Of a DNA stretch of 60,690 bases, positions 18,500-27,034 are shown piece by piece. The DNA lies in assembly GCF_002699855.1 (NCBI RefSeq), contig NZ_LKBW01000079.1, forward strand, positions 1 through 60,690. Direction: 5' to 3'. Position 1 is the stretch's first letter; the number at the start of each line of letters is the position of its first letter. Position numbers and translations under genes: made by a program. The notes below the pieces were generated by a model. The model did not search any database, was not told where the DNA came from, and saw only the letters and a list, made by a program, of their open reading frames with translations. This DNA comes from Pseudomonas amygdali. Its GTDB lineage: Bacteria; Pseudomonadota; Gammaproteobacteria; Pseudomonadales; Pseudomonadaceae.

Positions 18500-20314
18500 A
18501 TGACCATGACTCCCGCACTGCCGCGCCGCCCTCGCTGGCGCAGCCTCGCCCTTCTGGCCCTCTGTCTGGCGCCGTTGCTGTGGCCGCTGGAACACCTGGC
18601 CGAACGTTATTACCGCAACGTGCTGGCCAATCAGAACCGCCAGACTCTGGACCTGTACGTCGCCAACTTGCTCGGCACCCTGCACCGTTACGAAACCCTG
18701 CCACAGATTCTCGGCGACCTGCCTGCTTTGCGCGCCGCACTGGCGGCGCCGGGCGACACACCCACCCTGGCGAACGCCAACCGTCTGCTCAGCGAAATCA
18801 CGCGTCAGACCGGTGCCGATGTCATGTACCTGATGGACGCCAACGGCCTGACCCTGGCCGCTTCGAACTCGGAGCAGAAGGACAGCTTCATTGGCCGAAA
18901 CTTCTCGTTCAGGCCCTACTTCATTGATGCACGGGCGGGCAGAACCGGGCGGTTCTTCGGCCTCGGCACGACCTCTGCCAAACGTGGTTACTTTTTTGCC
19001 GGCCCGGTGCGTGATGGTGAGCGGATCATCGGCGTACTGGTGGTCAAGGTTGATCTGGACCACACCGAAACCCTGTGGGGCAAGACGCCCGAGCAACTGC
19101 TGCTGACCGACCAGAACGGTGTGGTGATTCTGACGTCCAACCCCGAATGGCGCTTTCGGGCAACCCGCGACCTGACCGATGACGAGAAAAAAGCCATCGT
19201 CGCGATCCAGTCCTACCCGACCCGCGATCCGCGCCCGTTAAGGATCGATGAACACGCCTGGCTGACCCAGACCCAGGCCATCGAAGAAACCGGCTGGAAC
19301 GTCAACATTCTCGCGCCTCGCGCCCTTGTCGACCGTCAGGTGCGCACGGTGGTGGCGATTGGCGGCGCAGCGCTGCTGGTGCTGATGTTGTTGCTGGGCC
19401 TGATGATGCAGCGTCGTCGTCATTATCTGGACCGCATCGCTTTCGAGGCCAAGGCGCGCCGCGAACTGGAGATGCGGGTTATCGAGCGGACCAGCGATCT
19501 GGAGGGGCTCAACAGCCGGCTGCGTCAGGAAGTGCTGGAGCGCGAACAGGCGCAGCAGGAGCTGGTGCAGGCCCAGGACGAACTGGTGCAGACCAGCAAA
19601 TTGACGGCGCTGGGCACCATGTCGGCGAGTATCAGCCATGAGCTGAATCAGCCGTTGGCCGCCATCCGCAGTTACGCCGAAAACGCCGAAGTGCTGCTCG
19701 ATCATCAGCGCACCGAGGACGCACGCGGCAACCTCAAGCTGATCAGCGAACTGACCGGGCGCATGGCCTCGATCATCGCGCACTTGCGCGCCTTCGCCCG
19801 TCGCGACCGCCACGCCCCTGAAAGCGTGGCACTGCAACCGGCGCTGGAAGATGCGCTGGCGCTGCTGGCCAAGCGGCGGCGCGCCATGGAAGTCGAACTG
19901 ATCCGTGACCTGCCGGACGCCACGATCTGGGTGCAGGCCGGTGAAACCCGCCTGCGTCAGGTGCTCGGCAATCTGCTCGCCAACGCGCTGGACGCCCTCA
20001 CCGAGAAAGGCCCGCCGCGCAGGCTGTGGATAAGTGTCGAGCAAACCGCTGAGGGCGTTAACCTGTACATTCGTGACAACGGCCCCGGTTTTTCCCAGGA
20101 AGCGCTGGCACGGGCTCGCGAGCCCTTCTTTACGACCAAGACCCGCACCCAGGGGCTTGGCCTTGGTCTGGCCATCTGCGATACGCTGATGCGCGCGCTG
20201 GGCGGCGAATTGCTGTTCGCCAACCATCCCAGCGGCGGTGCGCTGCTGACCCTGCGCCTGCGGGCCGGTGCTTCCGGAGCCAATCTTCAACCGCCAGAGG
20301 ACCTTTCTGCATGA
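18500..20314 (+). CDS. dctB: C4-dicarboxylate sensor histidine kinase
   Basis: The 604-residue protein has a first membrane helix near residues 15-30, a periplasmic double-Cache sensor region to about residue 280, a second helix near 290-310, a coiled coil, and a HisKA domain with SISHELNQPLAAIRSYAEN. A HATPase domain follows with NLLANALDAL, DNGPGF and GLGLGLAI. The ELNQPLAAIRSYA sequence is typical of DctB. It should phosphorylate DctD in response to succinate, fumarate or malate. Its stop overlaps the dctD start as ATGA. ATG 18500 was chosen because it puts the first helix directly at the N-terminus. Confidence 0.92.
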   Translation: MTMTPALPRRPRWRSLALLALCLAPLLWPLEHLAERYYRNVLANQNRQTLDLYVANLLGTLHRYETLPQILGDLPALRAALAAPGDTPTLANANRLLSEITRQTGADVMYLMDANGLTLAASNSEQKDSFIGRNFSFRPYFIDARAGRTGRFFGLGTTSAKRGYFFAGPVRDGERIIGVLVVKVDLDHTETLWGKTPEQLLLTDQNGVVILTSNPEWRFRATRDLTDDEKKAIVAIQSYPTRDPRPLRIDEHAWLTQTQAIEETGWNVNILAPRALVDRQVRTVVAIGGAALLVLMLLLGLMMQRRRHYLDRIAFEAKARRELEMRVIERTSDLEGLNSRLRQEVLEREQAQQELVQAQDELVQTSKLTALGTMSASISHELNQPLAAIRSYAENAEVLLDHQRTEDARGNLKLISELTGRMASIIAHLRAFARRDRHAPESVALQPALEDALALLAKRRRAMEVELIRDLPDATIWVQAGETRLRQVLGNLLANALDALTEKGPPRRLWISVEQTAEGVNLYIRDNGPGFSQEALARAREPFFTTKTRTQGLGLGLAICDTLMRALGGELLFANHPSGGALLTLRLRAGASGANLQPPEDLSA

Positions 20315-21696
20315 GTTCGGACACAGCCATCGACAGCCAGATTCAGGTGGTGCTGATCGACGACGATTCGCACCTGCGTCAGGCACTGCGTCAGACGCTG
20401 GACCTGGCTGGCCTGAACGTTCTGTCGCTGCCCGAGGCAACCGGGCTGGCCGAACGCATTGGCCGCGACTGGCCGGGCGTGGTGGTCAGCGATATTCGCA
20501 TGCAGGGCATGGATGGCCTGGAGCTGCTCGACCAGCTTCACGCGCAGGACCCCGACCTTCCAGTGCTGCTGATCACCGGTCACGGCGATGTGCCGCTGGC
20601 GGTCAAAGCCATGCGCGCCGGAGCCTATGATTTTCTGGAAAAGCCCTTCGCCAGCGATGCCATGCTCGACAGCGTGCGCCGTGCCCTGGCGCTGCGCCGT
20701 CTGGTGCTGGATAACCGCAGCCTGCGCCTGGCCCTGAGTGATCGCCAACAACTGAGCACACGCCTGATCGGTCAGTCGCCGCCGATCCTGCGTCTGCGCG
20801 AACAAATCGGCGCACTGGCCGGGACGCGAGCCGACGTGCTGATCCTCGGTGAAACCGGCGCAGGCAAAGAAGTGGTCGCCCGCGCGCTGCACGACCTGTC
20901 CAACCGCCGCAGCGGCCCGTTCGTAGCGATCAACGCCGGCGCGCTGGCTGAATCGGTGGTGGAAAGCGAGTTGTTCGGCCATGAACCCGGTGCCTTTACC
21001 GGCGCGCAGAAGCGACGTATCGGCAAGTTCGAGTTTGCCAACGGCGGCACGCTGTTCCTCGATGAAATTGAAAGCATGAGCCTGGATGTCCAGGTCAAAC
21101 TGCTGCGCCTGTTGCAGGAACGCGTGGTCGAGCGAATGGGCAGCAATCAGCAGATCCCGCTGGATATCCGCATCATTGCGGCGACCAAGGAGGACCTGCG
21201 GCAAGCGGCTGATCAGGGCCGCTTCCGGGCGGACTTGTATTACCGGTTGAACGTGGCCTCGCTGCGTATCCCGCCGTTGCGCGAACGTGGCGAAGACGCG
21301 CTGATGCTGTTCGAGCATTATGCCGATGCCGCGAGCATGCGCCACGGCATTCCCAAGCACGAACTCAAGCCCGGCCAGCGCGCGCTGTTGCTGCGTCATA
21401 ACTGGCCGGGCAACGTCCGGGAACTGCAAAACGCCGCCGAACGCTTTGCGCTGGGTCTCGAGATGGAGCTGGAGGGCGGCGATGCAGAGCAGGCGCCACC
21501 GCCGGGCGGCGGCTTGAGTGATCAGGTGGAAAGCTTCGAACGGGCCTTGATCGCCGCCGAGCTGGCTCGCCCGCACAGCTCGGTTCGCAGCCTGGCGGAA
21601 GCGCTGGGTGTGCCGCGCAAAACCCTGCACGACAAACTGCGTAAACACGGCCTGACGTTTGGCGACAGCAGCGGAGCTTCCGATGACAACGATTGA
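20311..21696 (+). CDS. dctD: Sigma54-dependent C4-dicarboxylate response regulator
   Basis: The 461-residue regulator has a receiver domain with phosphoacceptor D61 (VVSDIRMQGMDG), an AAA+ domain with Walker A GETGAGKE and the sigma54-contact GAFTGA loop, and a C-terminal Fis-type helix-turn-helix (SVRSLAEALGVPRKTLHDKL). It activates sigma54 promoters, classically that of the dicarboxylate transporter dctA, which is not in this window. It is translationally coupled to dctB. Downstream, the thioesterase gene starts 14 bp before its stop codon. Confidence 0.93.
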   Translation: MSSDTAIDSQIQVVLIDDDSHLRQALRQTLDLAGLNVLSLPEATGLAERIGRDWPGVVVSDIRMQGMDGLELLDQLHAQDPDLPVLLITGHGDVPLAVKAMRAGAYDFLEKPFASDAMLDSVRRALALRRLVLDNRSLRLALSDRQQLSTRLIGQSPPILRLREQIGALAGTRADVLILGETGAGKEVVARALHDLSNRRSGPFVAINAGALAESVVESELFGHEPGAFTGAQKRRIGKFEFANGGTLFLDEIESMSLDVQVKLLRLLQERVVERMGSNQQIPLDIRIIAATKEDLRQAADQGRFRADLYYRLNVASLRIPPLRERGEDALMLFEHYADAASMRHGIPKHELKPGQRALLLRHNWPGNVRELQNAAERFALGLEMELEGGDAEQAPPPGGGLSDQVESFERALIAAELARPHSSVRSLAEALGVPRKTLHDKLRKHGLTFGDSSGASDDND

Positions 21697-22156
21697 GCCT
21701 GAACATGACGCAGCCTGCGAACTTGAGCAGGTGCTGCACCACGACATTCCGCTGACCCGCGAAATGGGCATGCGCGTGATTGACTGGCACAACCAGACAC
21801 TGCGCCTGCACCTGCCACTGGCACCCAACGTCAATCACAAGAACACGCTGTTCGGCGGCAGCCTGTATTGCGGCGCAGTGCTGGCGGGCTGGGGCTGGCT
21901 GCACCTGCGGCTACGCGAGGCCGGGATCAGCGATGGGCATATTGTGATTCAGGACGGGCAGATCAGTTATCCACTGCCGGTACGCACCGACGCCATCGCC
22001 CGCTGTGATGCGCCAGAGCTGGCGCTGTGGGACAAGTTCATCACCACCTACCAACGCCGAGGCCGCGCCCGCATGACCCTGCACACCAGCATTACCGCGC
22101 AGGACAGCGAAGAACAGGCTGTTCGTTTTGTCGGGCAGTTTGTATTGCACCGGTGA
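21683..22156 (+). CDS. YiiD C-terminal-type hotdog thioesterase
   Basis: The 157-residue protein matches the stand-alone thioesterase domain also found at the C-terminus of YiiD: HDIPLTREMGMRV near the N-terminus and the hotdog helix NHKNTLFGGSLYCGAVLAGWG. It should hydrolyse an acyl-CoA or acyl-ACP; the natural substrate is unknown. ATG 21683 overlaps the dctD end and follows GGAGCTTCC. The last 14 codons have been copied into the 222-bp repeats downstream. Confidence 0.85.
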   Translation: MTTIEPEHDAACELEQVLHHDIPLTREMGMRVIDWHNQTLRLHLPLAPNVNHKNTLFGGSLYCGAVLAGWGWLHLRLREAGISDGHIVIQDGQISYPLPVRTDAIARCDAPELALWDKFITTYQRRGRARMTLHTSITAQDSEEQAVRFVGQFVLHR

Positions 22157-22960
22157 AGCTGCGCGCAGTGGATGCACTGGACGCAGACCTGTGGGAGCGA
22201 GCTTGCTCGCGAAGAGGCCAGTGCAATCTATGAAAATTCATCGCTTGAACAATCGCCTTCGCGAGCAAGCGAAGCGTCGCCCGGCTCGCTCCCACAAGAG
22301 CGCGCTCGCCCCTGCATACCTGTATCAAGCGAAGAACAGGCCGTGCGCTTTGTCGGGCAGTTCGTGTTGCGCCAGTGAGGCTGCACGCATTGGATGCACT
22401 GTACGCAGACCTGTGGGAGCGAGCTTGCTCGCGAAGAGGCCGGTGCAATCTGCAAAAATTCATCGCTTGAACAATCGCCTTCGCGAGCAAGCGAAGCGTC
22501 GCCCGGCTCGCTCCCACAAAAGCGCGCTTGACCCTTCATACCTGTATCAAGCGAAGAAAAGGCCGTGCGCTTTGTCGGGCAGTTCGTGTTGCGCCAGTGA
22601 GGCTGCACGCATTGGATGCACTGTACGCAGACCTGTGGGAGCGAGCTTGCTCGCGAAGAGGCCGGTGCAATCTGCAAAAACTCATCGCTTGAACAATCGC
22701 CTTCGCGAGCAAGCGAAGCGTCGCCCGGCTCGCTCCCACAAAAGCGCGCTTGACCCTTCATACCTGTATCAAGCGAAGAAAAGGCCGTGCGCTTTGTCGG
22801 GCAGTTCGTGTTGCGCCAGTGAGGCTGCACGCATTGGATGCACTGTACGCAGACCTGTGGGAGCGAGCTTGCTCGCGAAGAGGCCGGTGCAATCTATGAA
22901 AATTCATCGTCTGAACCATCGCCTTCGCGAGCACGCGAAGCGTCGCCCGGTTCGCTCCTA
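22112..22960. repeat. 222-bp tandem repeat array carrying paired REP sequences and a copied gene tail
   Basis: Units begin at about 22112, 22334, 22556 and 22778, each exactly 222 bp from the last; the fourth is partial. Every unit holds two inverted REP-like palindromes (TGTGGGAGCGAGCTTGCTCG and its mirror) about 100 bp apart, as in REPIN doublets. Each also holds a copy of the last codons and stop of the preceding thioesterase gene. Because 222 is a multiple of three, frames stay open across the array; they are not genes. The array separates the thioesterase from cysQ. Confidence 0.88.
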
Positions 22961-22991
22961 CGCTCGCCGGGCAGAGGCCTTGAAGCCGGCT

Positions 22992-23834
22992 TCAAGACTG
23001 CGCAAGCACCAGCAGTTTGTCGCGCCATTCGGCGTTGGCAGACAACGCCAGGAAGAACGGGTTGAGCAGCGATTCGCGTGCCGGGTAGCTGAACGGTTTG
23101 CCGTCCAGTTGCAGCACTTCGCCACCAGCGCCTTCAAGCACGCCTTGCGCCGCAGCGGTGTCCCATTGCGAAGTCGGGGCCAGTCGCGGGTAGCAATCGG
23201 CAGCACCTTCGGCCAGCAGGCAGAATTTCAATGAGCTGCCGATATTGGTCAGCTGCAAATGCCCAAGCCCGCTCGACAGGCCAGCCAGCAAATGCTCCTG
23301 CTCCGGACTGGAATGGCGGCGGCTGGCGACTACGGTAAAGGTCTGCCCTTCGCCAGGCTGTGTGCGCACTGCGATCGGCTGGATGTGACCGACGCCATCG
23401 CTGCGCCAGGCACCCAGCCCGGCACCGCCGAAGTAGCAGCGGTTATTGGTGGGCATCGACACCACACCGAACACCACGCGACCGTGCTCAATCAGCGCGA
23501 CGTTGACGGTGAACTCCTCACTGCCGGAGATAAACTCCTTGGTACCATCCAGCGGATCGACCAGCCACCAGCGCTCCCATTTCGCTCGCTCGCTGAACGG
23601 GATGTCGGCGTCTTCTTCAGAGAGCACATGAATGCTCCGATCAAGCGCCTGCAAGCCCTCGACCAAAACCTGGTGGGCTGCCAGGTCGGCGGCGGTCACC
23701 GGCGAGTCGTCGGTCTTGGTGGTGACGGTGACATTGGCTCGCCAGAACGGCAGGATCACCTCGCCCGCCAGGCGGACCAGTTCAATCACCGGGGCGAGCA
23801 GCGGATGTGGCAGGTTTTGTAACGAATCGGTCAT
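22992..23834 (-). CDS. cysQ: 3(2),5-bisphosphate nucleotidase CysQ
   Basis: The 280-residue inositol-monophosphatase-family enzyme removes a phosphate from PAP/PAPS and so controls their level in sulfate assimilation. The metal-binding signature WWLVDPLDGTKEF lies near residue 90, preceded by VLSEEDAD, and SQWDTAAAQGVLEGAGG near the C-terminus supplies the last metal ligand. Length and domain order are typical. Its ATG overlaps the nudE stop by 4 bp, so it is coupled to that gene. Confidence 0.94.
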   Translation of the reverse strand: MTDSLQNLPHPLLAPVIELVRLAGEVILPFWRANVTVTTKTDDSPVTAADLAAHQVLVEGLQALDRSIHVLSEEDADIPFSERAKWERWWLVDPLDGTKEFISGSEEFTVNVALIEHGRVVFGVVSMPTNNRCYFGGAGLGAWRSDGVGHIQPIAVRTQPGEGQTFTVVASRRHSSPEQEHLLAGLSSGLGHLQLTNIGSSLKFCLLAEGAADCYPRLAPTSQWDTAAAQGVLEGAGGEVLQLDGKPFSYPARESLLNPFFLALSANAEWRDKLLVLAQS

Positions 23835-24397
23835 GGCTGGAACAATCCACGCTGGGTTAGCAGGTCACGGGTCAGGTACAGCGCCGCAAGCGCCCTGCCT
23901 TCACTGAACTGGGCATTCTGCGCAAGGCTCGACAGCTCGCGCAGGTTGATCCGGTCGACCCGGATTGGCTCGGGCTCGTCGCCTTCCAGCCGCTCTTCAT
24001 AAAGGTCTGTGGCGAGGACCACCTGAATTTTCTGGCTCATGTAACCGGGGGACAGCGACAGTTCAGTCAACAATTCCAGTTGCCGGGCACCGAAACCGGC
24101 TTCTTCCTTGAGTTCGCGGTTGGCGGCCGCCAGCACGTCTTCGCCGGGCTCGATCAGCCCCTTGGGCAGGGACAGCTCGTAGGCATCGGTGCCGCCGCAA
24201 TATTCTTCGATCAACACCGCGTGGTCGGCATCGAGCATGGCCACGATCATCACCGCCCCGGGGCCCGTACCTTTGCTGGCCAGACGCTCATAGGTCCGCT
24301 CGACGCCATTGGCAAAGCGCAATTGCAGCTCTTCAACGCGGAACAGACGACTACTGGCGACGATTGCGCGGGCAAGTACGGTAGGTTTCTGACGCAT
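23831..24397 (-). CDS. nudE: ADP compounds hydrolase NudE
   Basis: The 188-residue Nudix hydrolase cleaves ADP-ribose, NADH, Ap3A and similar ADP compounds. The Nudix box begins at GLIEPGEDV and continues through the conserved RELKEEAGFG. Length and neighbourhood (nudE-cysQ, divergent from yrfG) match the usual Pseudomonas arrangement. Start at ATG 24395-24397. Confidence 0.94.
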   Translation of the reverse strand: MRQKPTVLARAIVASSRLFRVEELQLRFANGVERTYERLASKGTGPGAVMIVAMLDADHAVLIEEYCGGTDAYELSLPKGLIEPGEDVLAAANRELKEEAGFGARQLELLTELSLSPGYMSQKIQVVLATDLYEERLEGDEPEPIRVDRINLRELSSLAQNAQFSEGRALAALYLTRDLLTQRGLFQP

Positions 24398-24493
24398 GAC
24401 AGGCTCCTTTACATGAACGAGGTACTATACCGAGCTTTTCCCGATGTCTGTGTCGGATATGCTTACCCGCTCTCAACCCCTGACGAGGCCTTA

Positions 24494-25171
24494 ATGCTTT
24501 CCATGCCCTGGAGCGAAATCGATACCGTCCTGCTGGATATGGACGGCACGTTGCTCGACCTGCATTACGACGAACACTTCTGGATGCAGCACCTGCCGCA
24601 GCGCTACGCCGAACTGCACGGCGTCAGTTTCGCCATGGCCTGGCTGGAGTTAAAGCCGCTGTTCGAAAACAACGCGGGCACGCTCAATTGGTACTGCCTG
24701 GATTTCTGGAGCGCCGAGCTTAAACTGTCGGTTCGCGACCTGAAACGCGAAATTGCGCACATGATTGCACTGCGCCCGGACGCCGAGACCTTTCTCGCCG
24801 CCATCAAGCAAGCGGGCAAACGGGTGATCATGATCACCAACGCGCACCGCGATTCGTTGTCGCTGAAGATGGAGCGAATCGAGCTGGCGCCTTATTTCGA
24901 GCGCCTGATCAGCTCTCACGATTACGGCTTCCCCAAAGAGAGCCAGCATTTCTGGGACGCCTTGAAGGCCGACACCGCGTTTGACCCGGCACGCAGCCTG
25001 TTTATCGACGACACCTTGCCGATCCTGCGCAGCGCCCGCCACTTTGGTGTAGCCCATTTGCTGGCCGTCAGCCAGCCCAACAGCCAGAAAGGCCCGAAAG
25101 ACACCGAAGAGTTCGCTGCGGTGGACGATTATCGGGAGCTGATCAAGGGCGTGCTCCATCCTTCAGCCTGA
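24494..25171 (+). CDS. yrfG: GMP/IMP nucleotidase YrfG
   Basis: The 225-residue haloacid-dehalogenase phosphatase dephosphorylates purine nucleotides. Motif I is LLDMDGTLLD with the nucleophilic aspartate, motif II is MITNAH, and the C-terminal FIDDTLPIL supplies the Mg ligands. ATG 24494 follows GAGG; a second ATG three codons later is possible. A long upstream open frame is a shadow of nudE. Divergent from nudE with 96 bp between starts. Confidence 0.92.
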   Translation: MLSMPWSEIDTVLLDMDGTLLDLHYDEHFWMQHLPQRYAELHGVSFAMAWLELKPLFENNAGTLNWYCLDFWSAELKLSVRDLKREIAHMIALRPDAETFLAAIKQAGKRVIMITNAHRDSLSLKMERIELAPYFERLISSHDYGFPKESQHFWDALKADTAFDPARSLFIDDTLPILRSARHFGVAHLLAVSQPNSQKGPKDTEEFAAVDDYRELIKGVLHPSA

Positions 25172-25212
25172 ACGCGTAGAATCGGCTGTCTGGACGGCCC
25201 AGCGGAGTGAAT

Positions 25213-26094
25213 ATGGACATCAAGCAACTTAAGTTTCTGATCGCCCTTGATGAAACGAGGCACTTCGGCCATGCGGCTGCGCGTTGCAATATCACCCAGC
25301 CCACCTTGTCGATGCGTCTGCGCAATCTGGAAGAAGAGCTCGGTTTGCCCCTGGTCAATCGGGGCCAGCGTTTTGAAGGCTTCACTGCGCCAGGCGAACG
25401 CGTGTTGGCCTGGGCACGCACGGTACTGGCAGCCTACGACGGCCTGCAGGCTGAAGCGGCTGCCTGCCGGGGGCACTTGGTCGGCACACTGCGCTTGGGT
25501 GTAGTGCCGCTGTCGAGCTTCGATCCGCTGCCATTGCTGCACCGGCTGCACCAGATGCACCCCAACCTGCGCTTCGAGCTGTCGTCACTGAGTTCCGAGC
25601 AGGTGCTGGAACAACTGGCGAGCAATCGTATCGATCTGGGCGTTTCATACCTGGAACGGCTGGACACCGAACGCTTCGACTCGCTGACCCTGGACGACAC
25701 GCGCATGGGGCTGCTGTATGACCGTCGGCACTTTACCTTTGGTGACGAACCGTTGAGCTGGGCCGATCTGGTCGAATTGCCGCTGGGCACTCTGACCAGC
25801 GGCATGCATTTTCGCCAATCGATCGATCACAACTTCCACAGCCGTGGCCTTCAGCCCAATCCATTGATCCAGACCGATGCCGTTCATCAGTTGCTGCAGG
25901 CCGTCCATGGCGGTTTTTGCTGCGCGATCATGCCGCTGGATGGCGGCCTGGAAACGCTCACCGAGCATTTGCGCCTGCACCCGATCGCCGACGCCCGTAC
26001 GCTGGCCCGGCTGGGGTTGATCATGCGCCGCAGTGCACCGCGCTCGGCACTGGCTGAAGCCTGCTTTGCACTGGTAGCAGAAATGCCGCGCTAG
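25213..26094 (+). CDS. LysR-family transcriptional regulator
   Basis: The 293-residue regulator has an N-terminal winged helix-turn-helix (residues 1-62, MDIKQLKFLIALDETRHFGH, ITQPTLSMRLRNLEEELG) and a type 2 periplasmic-binding-protein-like ligand domain. ATG 25213 follows CGGAG; a GTG two codons earlier is less well placed. It lies 104 bp upstream of fdhD in the same orientation, and this linkage suggests it controls the fdhD/molybdoenzyme pair. The ligand is unknown. Confidence 0.88.
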   Translation: MDIKQLKFLIALDETRHFGHAAARCNITQPTLSMRLRNLEEELGLPLVNRGQRFEGFTAPGERVLAWARTVLAAYDGLQAEAAACRGHLVGTLRLGVVPLSSFDPLPLLHRLHQMHPNLRFELSSLSSEQVLEQLASNRIDLGVSYLERLDTERFDSLTLDDTRMGLLYDRRHFTFGDEPLSWADLVELPLGTLTSGMHFRQSIDHNFHSRGLQPNPLIQTDAVHQLLQAVHGGFCCAIMPLDGGLETLTEHLRLHPIADARTLARLGLIMRRSAPRSALAEACFALVAEMPR

Positions 26095-26197
26095 AGCGTT
26101 GATCGACGTCATCTATCGGCACATCAGCACTAGCGATTAGACGATTTACCAGAACGGGCCTAGTCTTGCAGATGTCATTCTGCCGGTATTTCAGCCC

Positions 26198-27034
26198 ATG
26201 CCCGTTACGCGCAAGGTCAGCTCGGCGTCCTTTGCTACGCCAGCCCCCGAAGCAAGCCAGTCTTACAGCTACTCGAACCTCGAGGGCACGGACTCTGCAC
26301 GTAACGAACTTGCCGAAGAAGTGGCACTGGCGATTGCCTACAACGGCATCAGCCAGGCAGTCATGCTGGTCAGCCCCACCGATCTGGAAGACTTTATCGT
26401 CGGTTTCAGCCTGGGCAGCGGCATCATTGCCTCGCACGACGAAATCTACGACTTCAAAATCAGCGGTTGCGGCTCGGCGATGCAGGCCGAAGTCGAAATC
26501 GCCAGCCGTGCCTTCTGGGAACTCAAGCAACAGCGTCGGCAACTGGCAGGCACCAGCGGTTGCGGGCTCTGTGGCGTTGAAGCGGTAGAGCAGGCTCTGC
26601 CAGAACTGAACGTGCTGCCCGGCGCACCCTTGCCGCCGATTGAGTGGCTGGAAGGCCTGCGTCAGCGCATCGGTGAGTTCCAGCCGCTTGGCCGCCATTG
26701 TGGCGCAGTGCATGCTGCGGTGTTCATGGACGGTAACGGCCAGCTGTTGCTGGGACGTGAAGACATTGGCCGCCACAACGCGCTGGACAAGCTGATCGGC
26801 GCATTGATCCGTCAGGACATCCCCTTGGCAGGCGGCGTCGCCATCGTGACCAGCCGCTGCAGCCTGGAACTGATTCAGAAAGTATTGCGCGCCGGCATCC
26901 AGACCCTGGTCAGCCTGTCGTCGCCCACCGGTCTGGCCCTGCAATGGGCCCGCCGCCACAACCTCAATTTAATTCACCTGCCGCAGCACAGTGCGCCGCG
27001 GGTCTATAGCCCTGCGATGGAGATTCAAGCGTGA
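26198..27034 (+). CDS. fdhD: Formate dehydrogenase accessory sulfurtransferase FdhD
   Basis: The 278-residue protein transfers sulfur from the cysteine desulfurase to the molybdenum cofactor, which is needed to activate formate-dehydrogenase-type enzymes. The reactive cysteine pair is C122 and C125 in SGCGLCG. The GREDIGRHNALDKLIG stretch and the SSPTGLA nucleotide-binding part are present. Its stop overlaps the GTG of the next gene, so the two are translated together. Confidence 0.94.
   Translation: MPVTRKVSSASFATPAPEASQSYSYSNLEGTDSARNELAEEVALAIAYNGISQAVMLVSPTDLEDFIVGFSLGSGIIASHDEIYDFKISGCGSAMQAEVEIASRAFWELKQQRRQLAGTSGCGLCGVEAVEQALPELNVLPGAPLPPIEWLEGLRQRIGEFQPLGRHCGAVHAAVFMDGNGQLLLGREDIGRHNALDKLIGALIRQDIPLAGGVAIVTSRCSLELIQKVLRAGIQTLVSLSSPTGLALQWARRHNLNLIHLPQHSAPRVYSPAMEIQA

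Noticed and set aside
22128..23234. Open frame with 74-residue repeats across the 222-bp array
   Set aside because: The period is divisible by three, which keeps frames open; it contains REP sequences and runs antisense into cysQ.
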